64,000 bases of DNA from an uncultured Anaerolineales bacterium (GTDB lineage: Bacteria > Chloroflexota > Anaerolineae > Anaerolineales > UBA6663), in NCBI GenBank assembly GCA_937952305.1, contig CALFZO010000004.1:23183-87182 (forward strand), read 5' to 3'. A program made the position numbers and the translations under genes. The notes below the pieces were generated by a model. It was not told the origin of the DNA. It did not search any database and saw nothing but the letters and a program-made list of their open reading frames with translations. Positions 40,617 through 48,792 of the stretch are shown piece after piece. Each line of letters begins with the position of its first letter. Within the stretch, counting starts at the first letter, position 1.

Positions 40617-43007
40617 TCACTCTGCGCGCGGGCGCCGGAACGCCAGCAAGCTCAGGCCGTTAAGCGAGACCAGCACCGTGCCGCCCTCGTGCCCGACCAC
40701 GGCCAGTGGCAGCGGCAAGTTGACCGCGAAGATGGTGGCCAGCATGAGCGCGATCATGAGGAGCGCGAAGCCCAGGTTGGCGATCAGCGTCCGGCGCGTG
40801 GCCCGGCTGAGCGCGACGACGTAGGGCACGTTGTGCAAGTCGTCGGCCATCAGCACGACATCGGCGGTTTCGAGGGCCACGTCCGTGCCGGCGGCGCCCA
40901 TGGCGATGCCGAGCGTGGCCGCGGCCAGGGCCGGCGCATCGTTGACGCCGTCGCCGACCATGGCGACGACGCGGTGCTCCGCGCGCAAGTGTTGGATGAG
41001 GCGCAGCTTGTCCTCCGGCAGCAGGTCCGCGAAAACCTCGTCCACGCCCGCCTGCTTGCCGATGGCGTGGGCCACCGGGGCGTTGTCGCCGGTGAGCATG
41101 ACCACGCGCGCGACGCCCAGCGCCTTCAGGTCGCGCACCACGGCGGCCGCGTCGCGGCGCAGCACGTCGGCCACGGCGATCACGCCGAGCACCTGATCCG
41201 GCGCGTTGTCCGCCAGGCGCACTACCAGCATCGCGGTCTTGCCCTCCGCCTGCAGGCGCGCGACGGCGGCGTGGGCCGGCGTGCTCGCGGCCAGGTCGTT
41301 CGCCGCAAAGTAGCGCGGCCCGCCCACGCCGATCAGCTGCCCGGCGACCTGGGCGCGCACGCCCTTGCCGCTCTCAGACTGGAAGGCGGCGGCCTCGGCC
41401 ACGTTCAGGCCGCGCGCCTGGGCGGCGGCGCTGATGGCGCGCGCCAGCGGATGCTCGGATTTGGCCTCGACAGCGGCCGCCAGCGCCAGCACACCGGCCT
41501 CGTCCAGGTCGGGCGTCAGCGCGATCACGTCGGTGACCTGGGGCTTGCCCTCGGTCAGCGTGCCGGTCTTGTCGAAGGCCACCACCTGAATGCCGGCGGC
41601 CTGCTCCAGGTGGATGCCGCCCTTGAAGAGCACACCGCGCCGCGCGCCGTTGCCGATGGCCGAGAGGATGGCGGCCGGCGTGCTGATCACCAGCGCACAC
41701 GGTGAGGCCGCCACCATCACCGTCATCGCCCGGTAGAAGGCGCTGTCGAAGCTTTCGCCCAGCGCCAGCCACGGGATGAGCGTCACGGCCACGGTCAGGA
41801 CGATCACGCCCCAGGCGTAGACCTGCTCGAACTGGTCGATCCAGCGCTGGGTCTTGGCCTTCTCGCTGTGGGCCTCCTCCACCAGCTTGATCATGCGCGC
41901 GATGGTGGAATCCTGCGCCAGCTTGGTGACGCGCACCTCCAGGCCGCCGGTGGTGTTGATGGTGCCGGCCAGGACATGGTCGCCGCTGCGCTTGTCCACG
42001 GGCAGGGATTCGCCCGTGATCGGCGCTTGGTCCACAGCGCTCTCGCCCTCCACCACCACGCCGTCCACAGGCAGGCGCTCGCCCGGCCGGACGATGACGA
42101 TGTCGTTCAGCACCAGCCGCTCGATGGGCAGCAAGGCGGTGCGGCCGCCGCGCCGCACCAGGGCCTCCTTGGGCCGCAGATGCATCAGCGCGCGGATGGC
42201 GTTGCGCGTGCGGTCCATGGCGAAGGCCTGCAGCACGTTGGAGAGCGAGAACAGGAACAACAGCATGGCGCCCTCGAACGGCGCGCCCACGATCCAGGCG
42301 CCCAGGGCGGCCAGCACCATCAGCAGGTCGACGTCCACCGTGCGCTGGGCCAGCGACTCCAGGCCGCCCTTGACGCCGAAGACGCCGCCGGCCAGGTAGG
42401 CCACGGCGTACCAGGCCGTGACGACGCCCACGGCCGCGCCGGTCCGCTCCGCCGTCAGCCCGCCGATCATGGCCACCAACGTGACCGCGGTCAGGGCCGC
42501 CTCCAGGCGGTCAGCGGTGACGGCGGCTTTAAGCTTGGCCAGCCGGCGCGCCCACGGGCCAGCCGGGGCGGCCGGTTCGGGCTCGGCCGGCGCGGTCCGC
42601 ACCCCGAGCTCGCGCACGTATTGGGCGATGGCCGGCGGCGAGACGCGCGTCTGGTCATAGGTGACGCTGAGCACGCCGCCCAGGTAGCTGGCCGAGGCGC
42701 GGCGCACACCGGCCAGGCCGCGCACCCGTTCTTCCAGCAGCAGCGCGCACGACTCGCAGGCGCGCCCGCCGTGGGCTTCCAGCCGCAGGGTGCAGGTCTC
42801 GAACTGCTTCTGGAACTTGGGGGCCAGGTGGTGCGCCATCGCCGCGACCTCGGCCTCGGACAGCGCCTGGGTGTCGTAGGCAAAGGACAGGCGTGCGTTC
42901 TCGGGGTCGGCGTCTACCTGCACGATGCCGGGCTGGGCGTCGACGGCGTCATGCAGGAGGGTCAGACAAGGCTCGTGTTCGTTGGGGGGAGTGACGGGTG
43001 AAGACAT
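40617..43007 (-). CDS. P1B-4-type metal-transporting ATPase with N-terminal CxxC domain
   Basis: 796 residues. Motifs: HMA-like N-domain with Cys84-x2-Cys87 (residues about 68-135), TGES (331-334), SPC (435-437) in the metal-binding helix, DKTGT phosphorylation loop (Asp479), VGDGVNDAPAL hinge, and HEGGT (773-777) in the last helix pair. SPC plus HEG-G-T defines P1B-4 pumps, which export Co2+, Fe2+ or related ions (for example CoaT and PfeT). Most P1B-4 enzymes lack an N-terminal metal-binding domain, so the CxxC domain is unusual. It follows a Fur/PerR-type gene by 82 bp on the same strand, favouring iron or peroxide-linked control. Confidence 0.9.
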   Translation of the reverse strand: MSSPVTPPNEHEPCLTLLHDAVDAQPGIVQVDADPENARLSFAYDTQALSEAEVAAMAHHLAPKFQKQFETCTLRLEAHGGRACESCALLLEERVRGLAGVRRASASYLGGVLSVTYDQTRVSPPAIAQYVRELGVRTAPAEPEPAAPAGPWARRLAKLKAAVTADRLEAALTAVTLVAMIGGLTAERTGAAVGVVTAWYAVAYLAGGVFGVKGGLESLAQRTVDVDLLMVLAALGAWIVGAPFEGAMLLFLFSLSNVLQAFAMDRTRNAIRALMHLRPKEALVRRGGRTALLPIERLVLNDIVIVRPGERLPVDGVVVEGESAVDQAPITGESLPVDKRSGDHVLAGTINTTGGLEVRVTKLAQDSTIARMIKLVEEAHSEKAKTQRWIDQFEQVYAWGVIVLTVAVTLIPWLALGESFDSAFYRAMTVMVAASPCALVISTPAAILSAIGNGARRGVLFKGGIHLEQAAGIQVVAFDKTGTLTEGKPQVTDVIALTPDLDEAGVLALAAAVEAKSEHPLARAISAAAQARGLNVAEAAAFQSESGKGVRAQVAGQLIGVGGPRYFAANDLAASTPAHAAVARLQAEGKTAMLVVRLADNAPDQVLGVIAVADVLRRDAAAVVRDLKALGVARVVMLTGDNAPVAHAIGKQAGVDEVFADLLPEDKLRLIQHLRAEHRVVAMVGDGVNDAPALAAATLGIAMGAAGTDVALETADVVLMADDLHNVPYVVALSRATRRTLIANLGFALLMIALMLATIFAVNLPLPLAVVGHEGGTVLVSLNGLSLLAFRRPRAE

Positions 43008-43089
43008 GCGCGGGATTACCTTCGACTAGACCTCACGGTCAAACAGGGTAGTTCGGCGGGCGGGCGTCGGAGATTGTGACGCTTTGCGC

Positions 43090-43548
43090 TTACTGGGCGC
43101 GCTGGCACTCTGGGCACAGGCCGTAGTAGGCGATGCGCGCGCCGCGCAGCTGGTAGCCGGAGCGCCCGGCCACTTGCTCGGCCACCTGGTCCAGCGCGGT
43201 CGTCGGCAGATCGTCCACGCGGTGGCAGCGCAGACAGATCAGGTTGACGTGCGGCTCGACGTCGGCGTCGTAATGGACGGCGCCATCGCCGGCCTCGCCG
43301 AGGTCGTGGATCAGGCCGCCGGCCACCAGCGTCTGCAGCGTGTTGTAGACCGTGGCCCGGCTCAGTCCGGCCACTTCGCCGGCGAGTTGATTGTAAAGGA
43401 CCTGGGCGGTGGGGTGAGTGCGGCTGGTGACCAGGGCGCGGCAAATGGCGGCGCGCTGCGGGGTGACGCGCAGGCCGGCCGCGCGCAGCGCCGTAAGCAT
43501 GGCGTCGACGCGGGCGTTCGTGGTGGTTGGATTGATGGGCGAAGACAT
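43090..43548 (-). CDS. Fur/PerR-family metalloregulator
   Basis: 152 residues. Winged helix at 15-85 (RVTPQRAAICRALV, HPTAQVLYNQL, LSRATVYNTLQTLVAGGLI) and dimerisation domain with a structural zinc site CLRC (105-108) and CPEC (145-148). Regulatory-site candidates are His45, His100 and Asp112/113. The second His of the usual HxH is Asn102 (PHVNLIC), a variant seen in some PerR-like proteins. It therefore cannot be typed as Fur, PerR or Zur from sequence. A long palindrome at its promoter implies autoregulation together with the P1B-4 ATPase gene downstream. Confidence 0.92.
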   Translation of the reverse strand: MSSPINPTTTNARVDAMLTALRAAGLRVTPQRAAICRALVTSRTHPTAQVLYNQLAGEVAGLSRATVYNTLQTLVAGGLIHDLGEAGDGAVHYDADVEPHVNLICLRCHRVDDLPTTALDQVAEQVAGRSGYQLRGARIAYYGLCPECQRAQ

Positions 43549-43588
43549 AATTTAGATCAATTCTTTATTTAGAATTAATCTAAATTAT
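43547..43588. promoter_or_regulatory. Long palindromic operator of the Fur/PerR-type gene
   Basis: ATAATTTAGATCAATTCT (43547-43564) and AGAATTAATCTAAATTAT (43571-43588) are inverted repeats of 18 bp with one mismatch around TTTATT. TTAGAATTAATCTAA inside the right arm resembles the 7-1-7 Fur/PerR box. The element covers the region from the -10 box to the start codon. Confidence 0.82.
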
Positions 43589-43612
43589 AGCCGCAGGGAC
43601 ACCGACTGTCAA
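43584..43612 (-). promoter_or_regulatory. Perfect consensus sigma70 promoter for the Fur/PerR-type gene
   Basis: On the minus strand TTGACA (43612-43607), 17-bp spacer, TATAAT (43589-43584). All 12 hexamer bases match consensus. The +1 falls near 43577 inside the operator. Confidence 0.92.
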
Positions 43613-43618
43613 GAGGCG

Positions 43619-44875
43619 TCAGGCGCGGCGCAGCGCGGCCAGGATCTCGCGCACGGACAGGCGTTTGCCGTACATCAGCAGGCTGGTGCGGAAGACCTTG
43701 GAGCCGGCCCACATGACGGCCGGCACGCTCAGCGCCAGGACGGCCAGGCTGCCGACGATGTCGATGACCGGCACGGTGCCATAGGGCAGGCGCAGCATCA
43801 TCATCATCGGCGCCGTGAGCGGAAACCAGCTCAGCCCGCGGGCCAGCAGCATGTTGGGATTAGCGATCAGGAAGCCGTTGATCATCCATGGCACGGCGGC
43901 CCCGAACGAGAACAGGCCGCCGATCTGCTGGCTCTCGCGCATGCTGGTGCCCAGCGAGCCGGCCGTCGCCATCAGGATGCCGTAGAGCAGGTAGCCCAGC
44001 ACGAAGTAGACGAGCGCCAGGAGCAGCGTGCCGACGTTAAGCGCGGCCAGCACGCCCACGGCCAGCGCGGCCAGGCCGCCCGTCAGCAGGACGCCCGCGA
44101 CCATCCAGACGCCCACCTGCGTCAAGCCGACGGCGCCCAGCCCGATCACCTTGCCCCACAGCAGGTCGCTGGGCGAGACCGACGACACGAGCAGTTCCAT
44201 CACCCGATTTTCCTTCTCCTCGCTGACGGAGCGCAGCAGGTAGTTGGAGGACACCATGATGGAGATGAAGAGCAGGAGCGAGACGCCCAGGGATGTGAGC
44301 ATGCCGCCCAGAAACGAAAACGGATTGTCGGCGGCGGCGGCCACCGGCGCGCCGGCCTCGTCCAGAGTCACTAGCTGCACCTGGGCCGAATTGGCCGGAT
44401 CGGCGGCGCGCCGGCGCACGCTGTCGTCCACGTGTCCGGCCAGCATCCCGTCGATCAGGAATGGCGCCAGGTCGTCGGGGTCGACCGACATGGCCGTCTG
44501 CAGGTCGTCCCGGGCGTAGGCCGTGAGCGCGCCCGTCGCCACGTAGTCGGCGGCGATGACGACGTAGGCCCGGAGCTCATCGGCGAGCAGGGCCTGGCGG
44601 GCGGCCTCCTCGTCGGCAAAGGCCCGGTACTGGTCCGCGAAGCCGGCCGGCACCTGCTGGAACAGGCCGCTGTGGTCGACCACGCCGATCAGGGTCGGGC
44701 CGTCCGGCGTGAACTGACTCTCCAGAAAAGCGCCGGCCTGGCCGGAGAAGAACGTGGCCACGATCAGGCCGATCAGGCCGAGCGCCGGGACCAGCAGGGT
44801 GGCGAAGATGTAGCCGGGCCGGCGGACATTGGTGAGGTACTCGTGCCAGGCGATTGTCCACAGCCGCTTAGACAT
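43619..44875 (-). CDS. NatB-like ABC transporter permease (ABC-2 family)
   Basis: 418 residues from the ATG at 44875. One N-terminal helix (GYIFATLLVPALGLIGLIVATFF), a large extracytoplasmic domain (about 45-215), then five to six helices including LGVSLLLFISIMVSSNYLLRSVSEEKENRVMELLVSSVSPSDLLWGK, the ABC-2 signature of NatB/YhaP permeases. It overlaps the ATPase gene by 8 nt, so the two are coupled. In Bacillus NatAB exports Na+; here the substrate is unassigned. Confidence 0.9.
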   Translation of the reverse strand: MSKRLWTIAWHEYLTNVRRPGYIFATLLVPALGLIGLIVATFFSGQAGAFLESQFTPDGPTLIGVVDHSGLFQQVPAGFADQYRAFADEEAARQALLADELRAYVVIAADYVATGALTAYARDDLQTAMSVDPDDLAPFLIDGMLAGHVDDSVRRRAADPANSAQVQLVTLDEAGAPVAAAADNPFSFLGGMLTSLGVSLLLFISIMVSSNYLLRSVSEEKENRVMELLVSSVSPSDLLWGKVIGLGAVGLTQVGVWMVAGVLLTGGLAALAVGVLAALNVGTLLLALVYFVLGYLLYGILMATAGSLGTSMRESQQIGGLFSFGAAVPWMINGFLIANPNMLLARGLSWFPLTAPMMMMLRLPYGTVPVIDIVGSLAVLALSVPAVMWAGSKVFRTSLLMYGKRLSVREILAALRRA

Positions 44876-45779
44876 GCTGCGCCTCCTTGACGACCTTGAT
44901 GAAGATCTCGTCCAGGGGCATGGACGCCGGCTCAAAGCGTTCCACGATCTGGCCGCGCTCCAGCAGGGCTTTGAGAAAGTCGCGTGTGGTCACACCGGGT
45001 CGCAGATACACGCGCTGGCGGTCCGGCGTCCGGCTGTCGGGGGCCACGGCCTCCACTTCCGGCCAGCCGGCACAGTCGAGCGGGGGACTGACTTCCAGCG
45101 CGTTCGGCGCGAACTGCCGCTTGAGGTCGGCCAGCGCGCCGTACAACACGATCCGGCCGCGGTTGATCAGCGCGATGCGCTCGCACAGCGATTCCACCAG
45201 GCTCATCTCGTGCGCCGAGAGCACCACGGTCCGCCCCTGGGCGCGCAGCTCGCGGATCAAGCCGCGCACCAGGTCCACGTTCACGGGGTCGAGGCCCTGG
45301 AAGGGCTCATCCAGGATGACGAGCTCGGGGTCGTGGATGAGCGTCGTGGCGAGCTGCAGCTTCTGGTGCATGCCGCGCGACAGCTCCTGGACCTTGGCCT
45401 TGGCCCGGTCGGCCAGTTCCACGCGCTCCAGCAGTTGGGTGGCGCGCTGGGCGGCCGCGGCGCGGGAGAGCCCTTTGAGCTGCCCGAAGTAAGTCAAACA
45501 TTCGTGGACGCGCAGGCCCCGGTACAGGCCGCGTTCCTCGGGCAGATAGCCCACCCGCGCGCGGGCGGCGCCCGGCGGCTGGCCCAGGACGCGCGCCGTG
45601 CCGGAGTCCGGCCGGAGGATGTCCATGAGCATGCGGATGGCCGTGGTCTTGCCGGCGCCGTTCGGGCCAAGCAGCCCGAAGACCTCGCCGCGGCCCACCT
45701 CCAGGCTCACGTCGTCCACGGCGACGACGCTCGCGAATTCCTTGTGCAGCCGGTCGGCCCATACAGCCGGGTCGTTCAT
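44868..45779 (-). CDS. NatA-like ABC transporter ATP-binding protein
   Basis: 303 residues from the ATG at 45779, selected for its GGAGGTG site. Walker A GPNGAGKTT, Walker B LVILDEPFQGLDPV, H-switch VVLSAHEM. The signature is degenerate: LSRGMHQKLQL in place of LSGGQ, common in the NatA/YhaQ group. A C-terminal DUF4162-like region follows (about 210-300). TACAAT at 45814-45809 (minus) may be its -10. It works with the NatB-like permease encoded downstream. Confidence 0.92.
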   Translation of the reverse strand: MNDPAVWADRLHKEFASVVAVDDVSLEVGRGEVFGLLGPNGAGKTTAIRMLMDILRPDSGTARVLGQPPGAARARVGYLPEERGLYRGLRVHECLTYFGQLKGLSRAAAAQRATQLLERVELADRAKAKVQELSRGMHQKLQLATTLIHDPELVILDEPFQGLDPVNVDLVRGLIRELRAQGRTVVLSAHEMSLVESLCERIALINRGRIVLYGALADLKRQFAPNALEVSPPLDCAGWPEVEAVAPDSRTPDRQRVYLRPGVTTRDFLKALLERGQIVERFEPASMPLDEIFIKVVKEAQHV

Positions 45780-45857
45780 ACACACCTCCACTACCAGTCG
45801 GGACACCTATTGTACGGGTAATGACCGGCGTAGTTGCGGGGAATCCGGGACGGAGCT

Positions 45858-46631
45858 TCAGCTGGCGCGCTTCTGGCGGGCGGCTTCGAACAGCAGCACG
45901 CCGGCGGCGACGGCGGCGTTGAGCGACTCGGCGCGCCCCGGCATGGGGATGTGGACGCGCTGCGGGGTGAAGGCCCGCGCCGCCGCGCTCGGCCCCGCGG
46001 CCTCCGACCCGAGGACGATGGCGCAGGCCCCGCGCCAATCGACCTGATCGTACGGCTCGCCGGCGCGGGCCTCGGCCAGCCAGACGGCAGCCCCGCCGAG
46101 TTGTCCGGCCAGCGTCTCCCAGTGCGCGTCGATGATGGGCAGGTGGAAGTGCGCGCCCATACCGGCCCGGACGACCTTGGGGTTGTAGGCGTCCACGGTG
46201 CCGGGCATCAGGAAGACGACCTGCACGCCGGCGGCGTCGGCGGTGCGCAGCACGGTGCCGAGGTTGCCGGGGTCGCCCAGCCGGTCCACGATCAGGGCGA
46301 AGGCCGGATTGGGCAGGACCAGGAAGGTTGGCATGGCGACCACGGCCAGCAGGCCGGCCGGCGTCTGGGTCTCGGCGGCGGCGGCCATGACGGCCTCCGA
46401 CACGGCCTCCACCTTGGCGCCGCGCGCCTCCAGGCCGCGCAGCGCGGCGCGGCTGCGCGCGTCCAGGTCCGGCGTGTACAGGGCGAGATGGACTTCGCTC
46501 TGCGCCTGGACGGCCTCCTCGGCCAGCCGCACACCCTCGATCACGAAGCGGCCCTCGGCCTCGCGCGTTTTGCGCAGGCTCTGCAGGCTGCGCACTGTCT
46601 TAACGGTCGGGTTCTGGGGTGAGGTGATCAT
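45858..46631 (-). CDS. TrmH/SpoU-family RNA 2'-O-methyltransferase (RlmB-like)
   Basis: 257 residues from the ATG at 46631. An N-terminal L30e-like substrate domain (MITSPQNPTVKTVRSLQ, RFVIEGVRLAEEAV) is followed by the SPOUT fold with motif 1 VDRLGDPGNLGTVLRTADAAGV, motif 2 AIVLGSEAAGPS and motif 3 VHIPMPGRAESLNAAVAAGVLLFEAAR. These are the knot residues that bind AdoMet. The usual G-N-x-G-x-x-x-R-x-A is present. Probable target is a nucleotide of 23S rRNA. It follows the macro-domain gene by 4 bp. Confidence 0.93.
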   Translation of the reverse strand: MITSPQNPTVKTVRSLQSLRKTREAEGRFVIEGVRLAEEAVQAQSEVHLALYTPDLDARSRAALRGLEARGAKVEAVSEAVMAAAAETQTPAGLLAVVAMPTFLVLPNPAFALIVDRLGDPGNLGTVLRTADAAGVQVVFLMPGTVDAYNPKVVRAGMGAHFHLPIIDAHWETLAGQLGGAAVWLAEARAGEPYDQVDWRGACAIVLGSEAAGPSAAARAFTPQRVHIPMPGRAESLNAAVAAGVLLFEAARQKRAS

Positions 46632-46635
46632 CGGG

Positions 46636-47202
46636 TCAATCGCCGTCCCCGGCGGCGATGGCGCGCTCGAAAGCGCCGACGGTCGGCTGGTCAATCAGCA
46701 CGAAACGCAGATCGCGCAGGGGCGAGGCCGGGTGCGCGGCGCAGAAGGCCCGGACGGCGCGGACGGCCAGTGGGGCGGCGCGCTCCACCGGGAAGCCGAA
46801 GAGGCCGGTGCTGAGCGACGGGAAAGCCAGCGACGTGAACGGCTGAGCGTCGGCCAGCCGCAGCGCGGCGGTGTAGGCCGTGGTGAGCTTGGCGTCCTCG
46901 TCGCCGGAGCCCCACACCGGACCGACCGCGTGGATGACGAAGCGGCAGGGCAGACGCCCGGCGCCGGTCAGGGCGGGGCGGTCATGGCCGGCCGGGCCGT
47001 GGGCGCGCACCCACGCCGTGCTCTCGGCCTGGATCTCGGCGCCGCCGCGCCGCACAATAGCGGCGGCCAGACCGCCGCCATGGGCGAGGTGCGCGTTGGC
47101 GGCGTTGACGATGGCGTCCACGGGCGCCTCGGTCAGGTCGCCGTGATACAGCGCCAGGCTCTGCCCGGCTGGCAAGGTGCGTTGGAGGATGAGCGCGGCC
47201 AC
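46636..47202 (-). CDS. Macro-domain (ADP-ribose-binding) protein
   Basis: 188 residues from a GTG at 47202; a further-upstream GTG lies inside the rplT terminator and is rejected. Macro-domain motifs: YHGDLTEAPVDAIVNAANAHLAHGGGLAAAIVRRGG, CRFVIHAVGP, and SLAFPSLSTGLFGFPVERAA. The G-D-I/L-T, N-A-A-N and G-x-x-x-G-x-F/Y elements that bind ADP-ribose are intact, so de-ADP-ribosylation of proteins or OAADPr hydrolysis is plausible. A TAGAAT at 47215-47210 gives a start almost at the GTG (leaderless). It is cotranscribed with the TrmH-type gene. Confidence 0.9.
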   Translation of the reverse strand: MAALILQRTLPAGQSLALYHGDLTEAPVDAIVNAANAHLAHGGGLAAAIVRRGGAEIQAESTAWVRAHGPAGHDRPALTGAGRLPCRFVIHAVGPVWGSGDEDAKLTTAYTAALRLADAQPFTSLAFPSLSTGLFGFPVERAAPLAVRAVRAFCAAHPASPLRDLRFVLIDQPTVGAFERAIAAGDGD

Positions 47203-47209
47203 AGCCTTG

Positions 47210-47215
47210 ATTCTA
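47210..47215 (-). promoter_or_regulatory. -10 box for the leaderless macro-domain transcript
   Basis: TAGAAT read on the minus strand (47215-47210). The expected +1 is 47203, one base before the GTG start at 47202. No convincing -35 is seen; the site lies just beyond the rplT terminator. Confidence 0.5.
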
Positions 47216-47220
47216 CTCAA

Positions 47221-47251
47221 AACAAAAAACCGCACCCGGTTGGGTGCGGTT
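47221..47251 (-). terminator. Terminator of the infC-rpmI-rplT operon
   Basis: AACCGCACCC (plus 47228-47237), GGTT loop, GGGTGCGGTT (47242-47251). On the minus strand it is followed by TTTTTTGTTTTG. A very strong intrinsic terminator. Confidence 0.95.
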
Positions 47252-47278
47252 CAGGCTGATGAACGGACGCAGACGGCG

Positions 47279-47626
47279 CTAGGCGCGCTTGGCGACGGCC
47301 GCCACCTGGCTGAAGGCGGCCGCATCGCGGACGGCGATGTCGGCCAGGGCCTTGCGGTCCAGGGTGACGTTGGCCTTCTTCAAGCCGTCGATCAGGCGGC
47401 TGTAGGAGAGGCCGTTGGCGCGCGCGGCGGCATTGATGCGCGCGATCCACAGCCGGCGCAGATCGCGGCGGCGATTGCGGCGATCACGCCAGGCGTAATA
47501 CAAGGCATGCAGCATGCCTTCGTTGGCCCGGCGAAACAGGGTGTGATACGCGCCGCGCTTGCCCTGACTCCACTTCAGGATCTTCTTGTGGCGGCGGCGG
47601 GTAACGGTACCACCTTTAACACGCAT
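47279..47626 (-). CDS. rplT: 50S ribosomal protein L20
   Basis: 115 residues, normal L20 length. MRVKGGTVTRRRHKKILKWSQGKRG, the basic N-terminal extension that threads into 23S rRNA, is followed by LWIARINAAARANGLSYSRLIDGLKKANVTLDRKALADIA. A GGAG site precedes the ATG. L20 is an early assembly protein and in many bacteria represses its own operon by binding the mRNA. It is the last gene of infC-rpmI-rplT. Confidence 0.97.
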   Translation of the reverse strand: MRVKGGTVTRRRHKKILKWSQGKRGAYHTLFRRANEGMLHALYYAWRDRRNRRRDLRRLWIARINAAARANGLSYSRLIDGLKKANVTLDRKALADIAVRDAAAFSQVAAVAKRA

Positions 47627-47773
47627 TTCCGATTACTCCTGCGAACCCTCTCCGGCCCGTGGGACAACAGGCCACGCGTTGGCGCCGGAGATAGCCCGCG
47701 CTGGTTGGGTACGGCGGTTGCCCGGCCGGGACGCCCGGACGGCGCTGGCCCGGCCGCAACCGCTTCGGTCGCC

Positions 47774-48028
47774 TCAGGTCGAGGACTTGTCGTCGTAGTT
47801 CTTCAGATACGGGGCCAGCCGGCGCACGCGCTTGGCGATCTTCTTGCCCTTCACCGGCAGCATCTCGGTGAACAAGGCGGAGGTGCGGTCCGGCGTGCGG
47901 CGGCGCAGATGGCTCTTGCCCTTCTTAGTGCGCACCAGCTTGCCGCTGCCCGTCACGCGGAAGCGCTTGGCGGTCGCCTTGTGCGTCTTCAGCTTCTGCT
48001 TCCCTTGCGTATTGGCTTTGCGAGGCAC
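47774..48028 (-). CDS. rpmI: 50S ribosomal protein L35
   Basis: 84 residues with a GTG start preceded by AAGGAGAAGG. KLKTHKATAKRFRVTGSGKLVR and KSHLRRR are L35 signatures; the C-terminal 20 residues (VRRLAPYLKNYDDKSST) run longer than in the typical 65-residue protein. A 147-bp gap before rplT is long for this operon and could hold a regulatory mRNA structure, though I cannot define one. Confidence 0.95.
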   Translation of the reverse strand: MPRKANTQGKQKLKTHKATAKRFRVTGSGKLVRTKKGKSHLRRRTPDRTSALFTEMLPVKGKKIAKRVRRLAPYLKNYDDKSST

Positions 48029-48131
48029 GTTCCTTCTCCTTACAGCTTACGTCCGTCATCAGCGGGGCGTCCCAGCGGGTCCGCCCGACAAAATCCACCG
48101 GGGCAGTGGTGTGGCCCCGGTGGCATTTCGC

Positions 48132-48716
48132 TCACTCTTGGCTCTCTGCTTCCGTCTCGTCCGGCTTGTCCTTCTTGGCCGGCGGCTTGACGCGCTTGGG
48201 GTTGGGCGCCAACAACATGATCATCGTGCGCCCCTCCAGGAGCGGGTGCTGTTCGATGATGGCGACGTCGGCCAGGTTCTGCGCGATCTCCTGCAGGTCC
48301 TTCATGGCGATGTCCGGGTAGGTGATCTCGCGTCCCCGGAACTTGAACCGCACACGGACCTTCTTGCCTTCTTCCAGCCAGCGCCGCGCGTCGCGCACCT
48401 TGAGGCCGGTGTGGAAATCCGTGCTCTTGGGGCGCAGCTGGATTTCCTTGACCTCGATGATCTTCTGCGCTTTGCGCGCTTCCTTGTCCTTCTTCGTCTT
48501 CTCGTACAGGAACTTCCCGTAGTCCAGGATGCGACAGACGGGCGGGTTCGCGTTTGGACTTACCTCGACCAGGTCCTTCTCCGCATCGCGCGCCATGCGC
48601 AACGCTTCGTACACCGAGATGATGCCCACGTTCTCGTTATTCGGGCCGATGACGCGGACTTCCCGGGACGTGATCTGTTCGTTGATGCGATATTCTGAAA
48701 GCGTGACCGGAGGAAT
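48132..48716 (-). CDS. infC: Translation initiation factor IF-3 with ATT start codon
   Basis: 194 residues from an ATT at 48716. No ATG, GTG or TTG exists in frame between an upstream stop and residue 30, yet the intervening codons encode the conserved IF-3 N-terminus (EYRINEQITSREVRVIGPNN, then GIISVYEALRMARDAEKDLVEVSPNANPPVCRILDYGKF). A GAGGGA ribosome site lies 7 nt before the ATT. AUU is the well-known infC start in many bacteria; IF-3 discriminates against it, giving autoregulation. The C-terminal domain has IQLRPKSTDFHTGLKVRDARRWLEEG. A Lys/Glu-rich tail extends the C-terminus. Confidence 0.95.
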   Translation of the reverse strand: MPPVTLSEYRINEQITSREVRVIGPNNENVGIISVYEALRMARDAEKDLVEVSPNANPPVCRILDYGKFLYEKTKKDKEARKAQKIIEVKEIQLRPKSTDFHTGLKVRDARRWLEEGKKVRVRFKFRGREITYPDIAMKDLQEIAQNLADVAIIEQHPLLEGRTMIMLLAPNPKRVKPPAKKDKPDETEAESQE

Positions 48717-48763
48717 AGGACTGTCCCTCGTGTTGAATTATGACGAGACGGCAACGGTGGGAA

Positions 48764-48792
48764 ATCGTACCACAGGGGTTGAGAGGCGTCAA
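48764..48792 (-). promoter_or_regulatory. Promoter of infC-rpmI-rplT
   Basis: On the minus strand TTGACG (48792-48787), 17-bp spacer, TACGAT (48769-48764). The +1 is expected near 48757, giving a leader of about 41 nt to the ATT start. The -35 overlaps the stop of the asparaginase gene. Confidence 0.6.
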
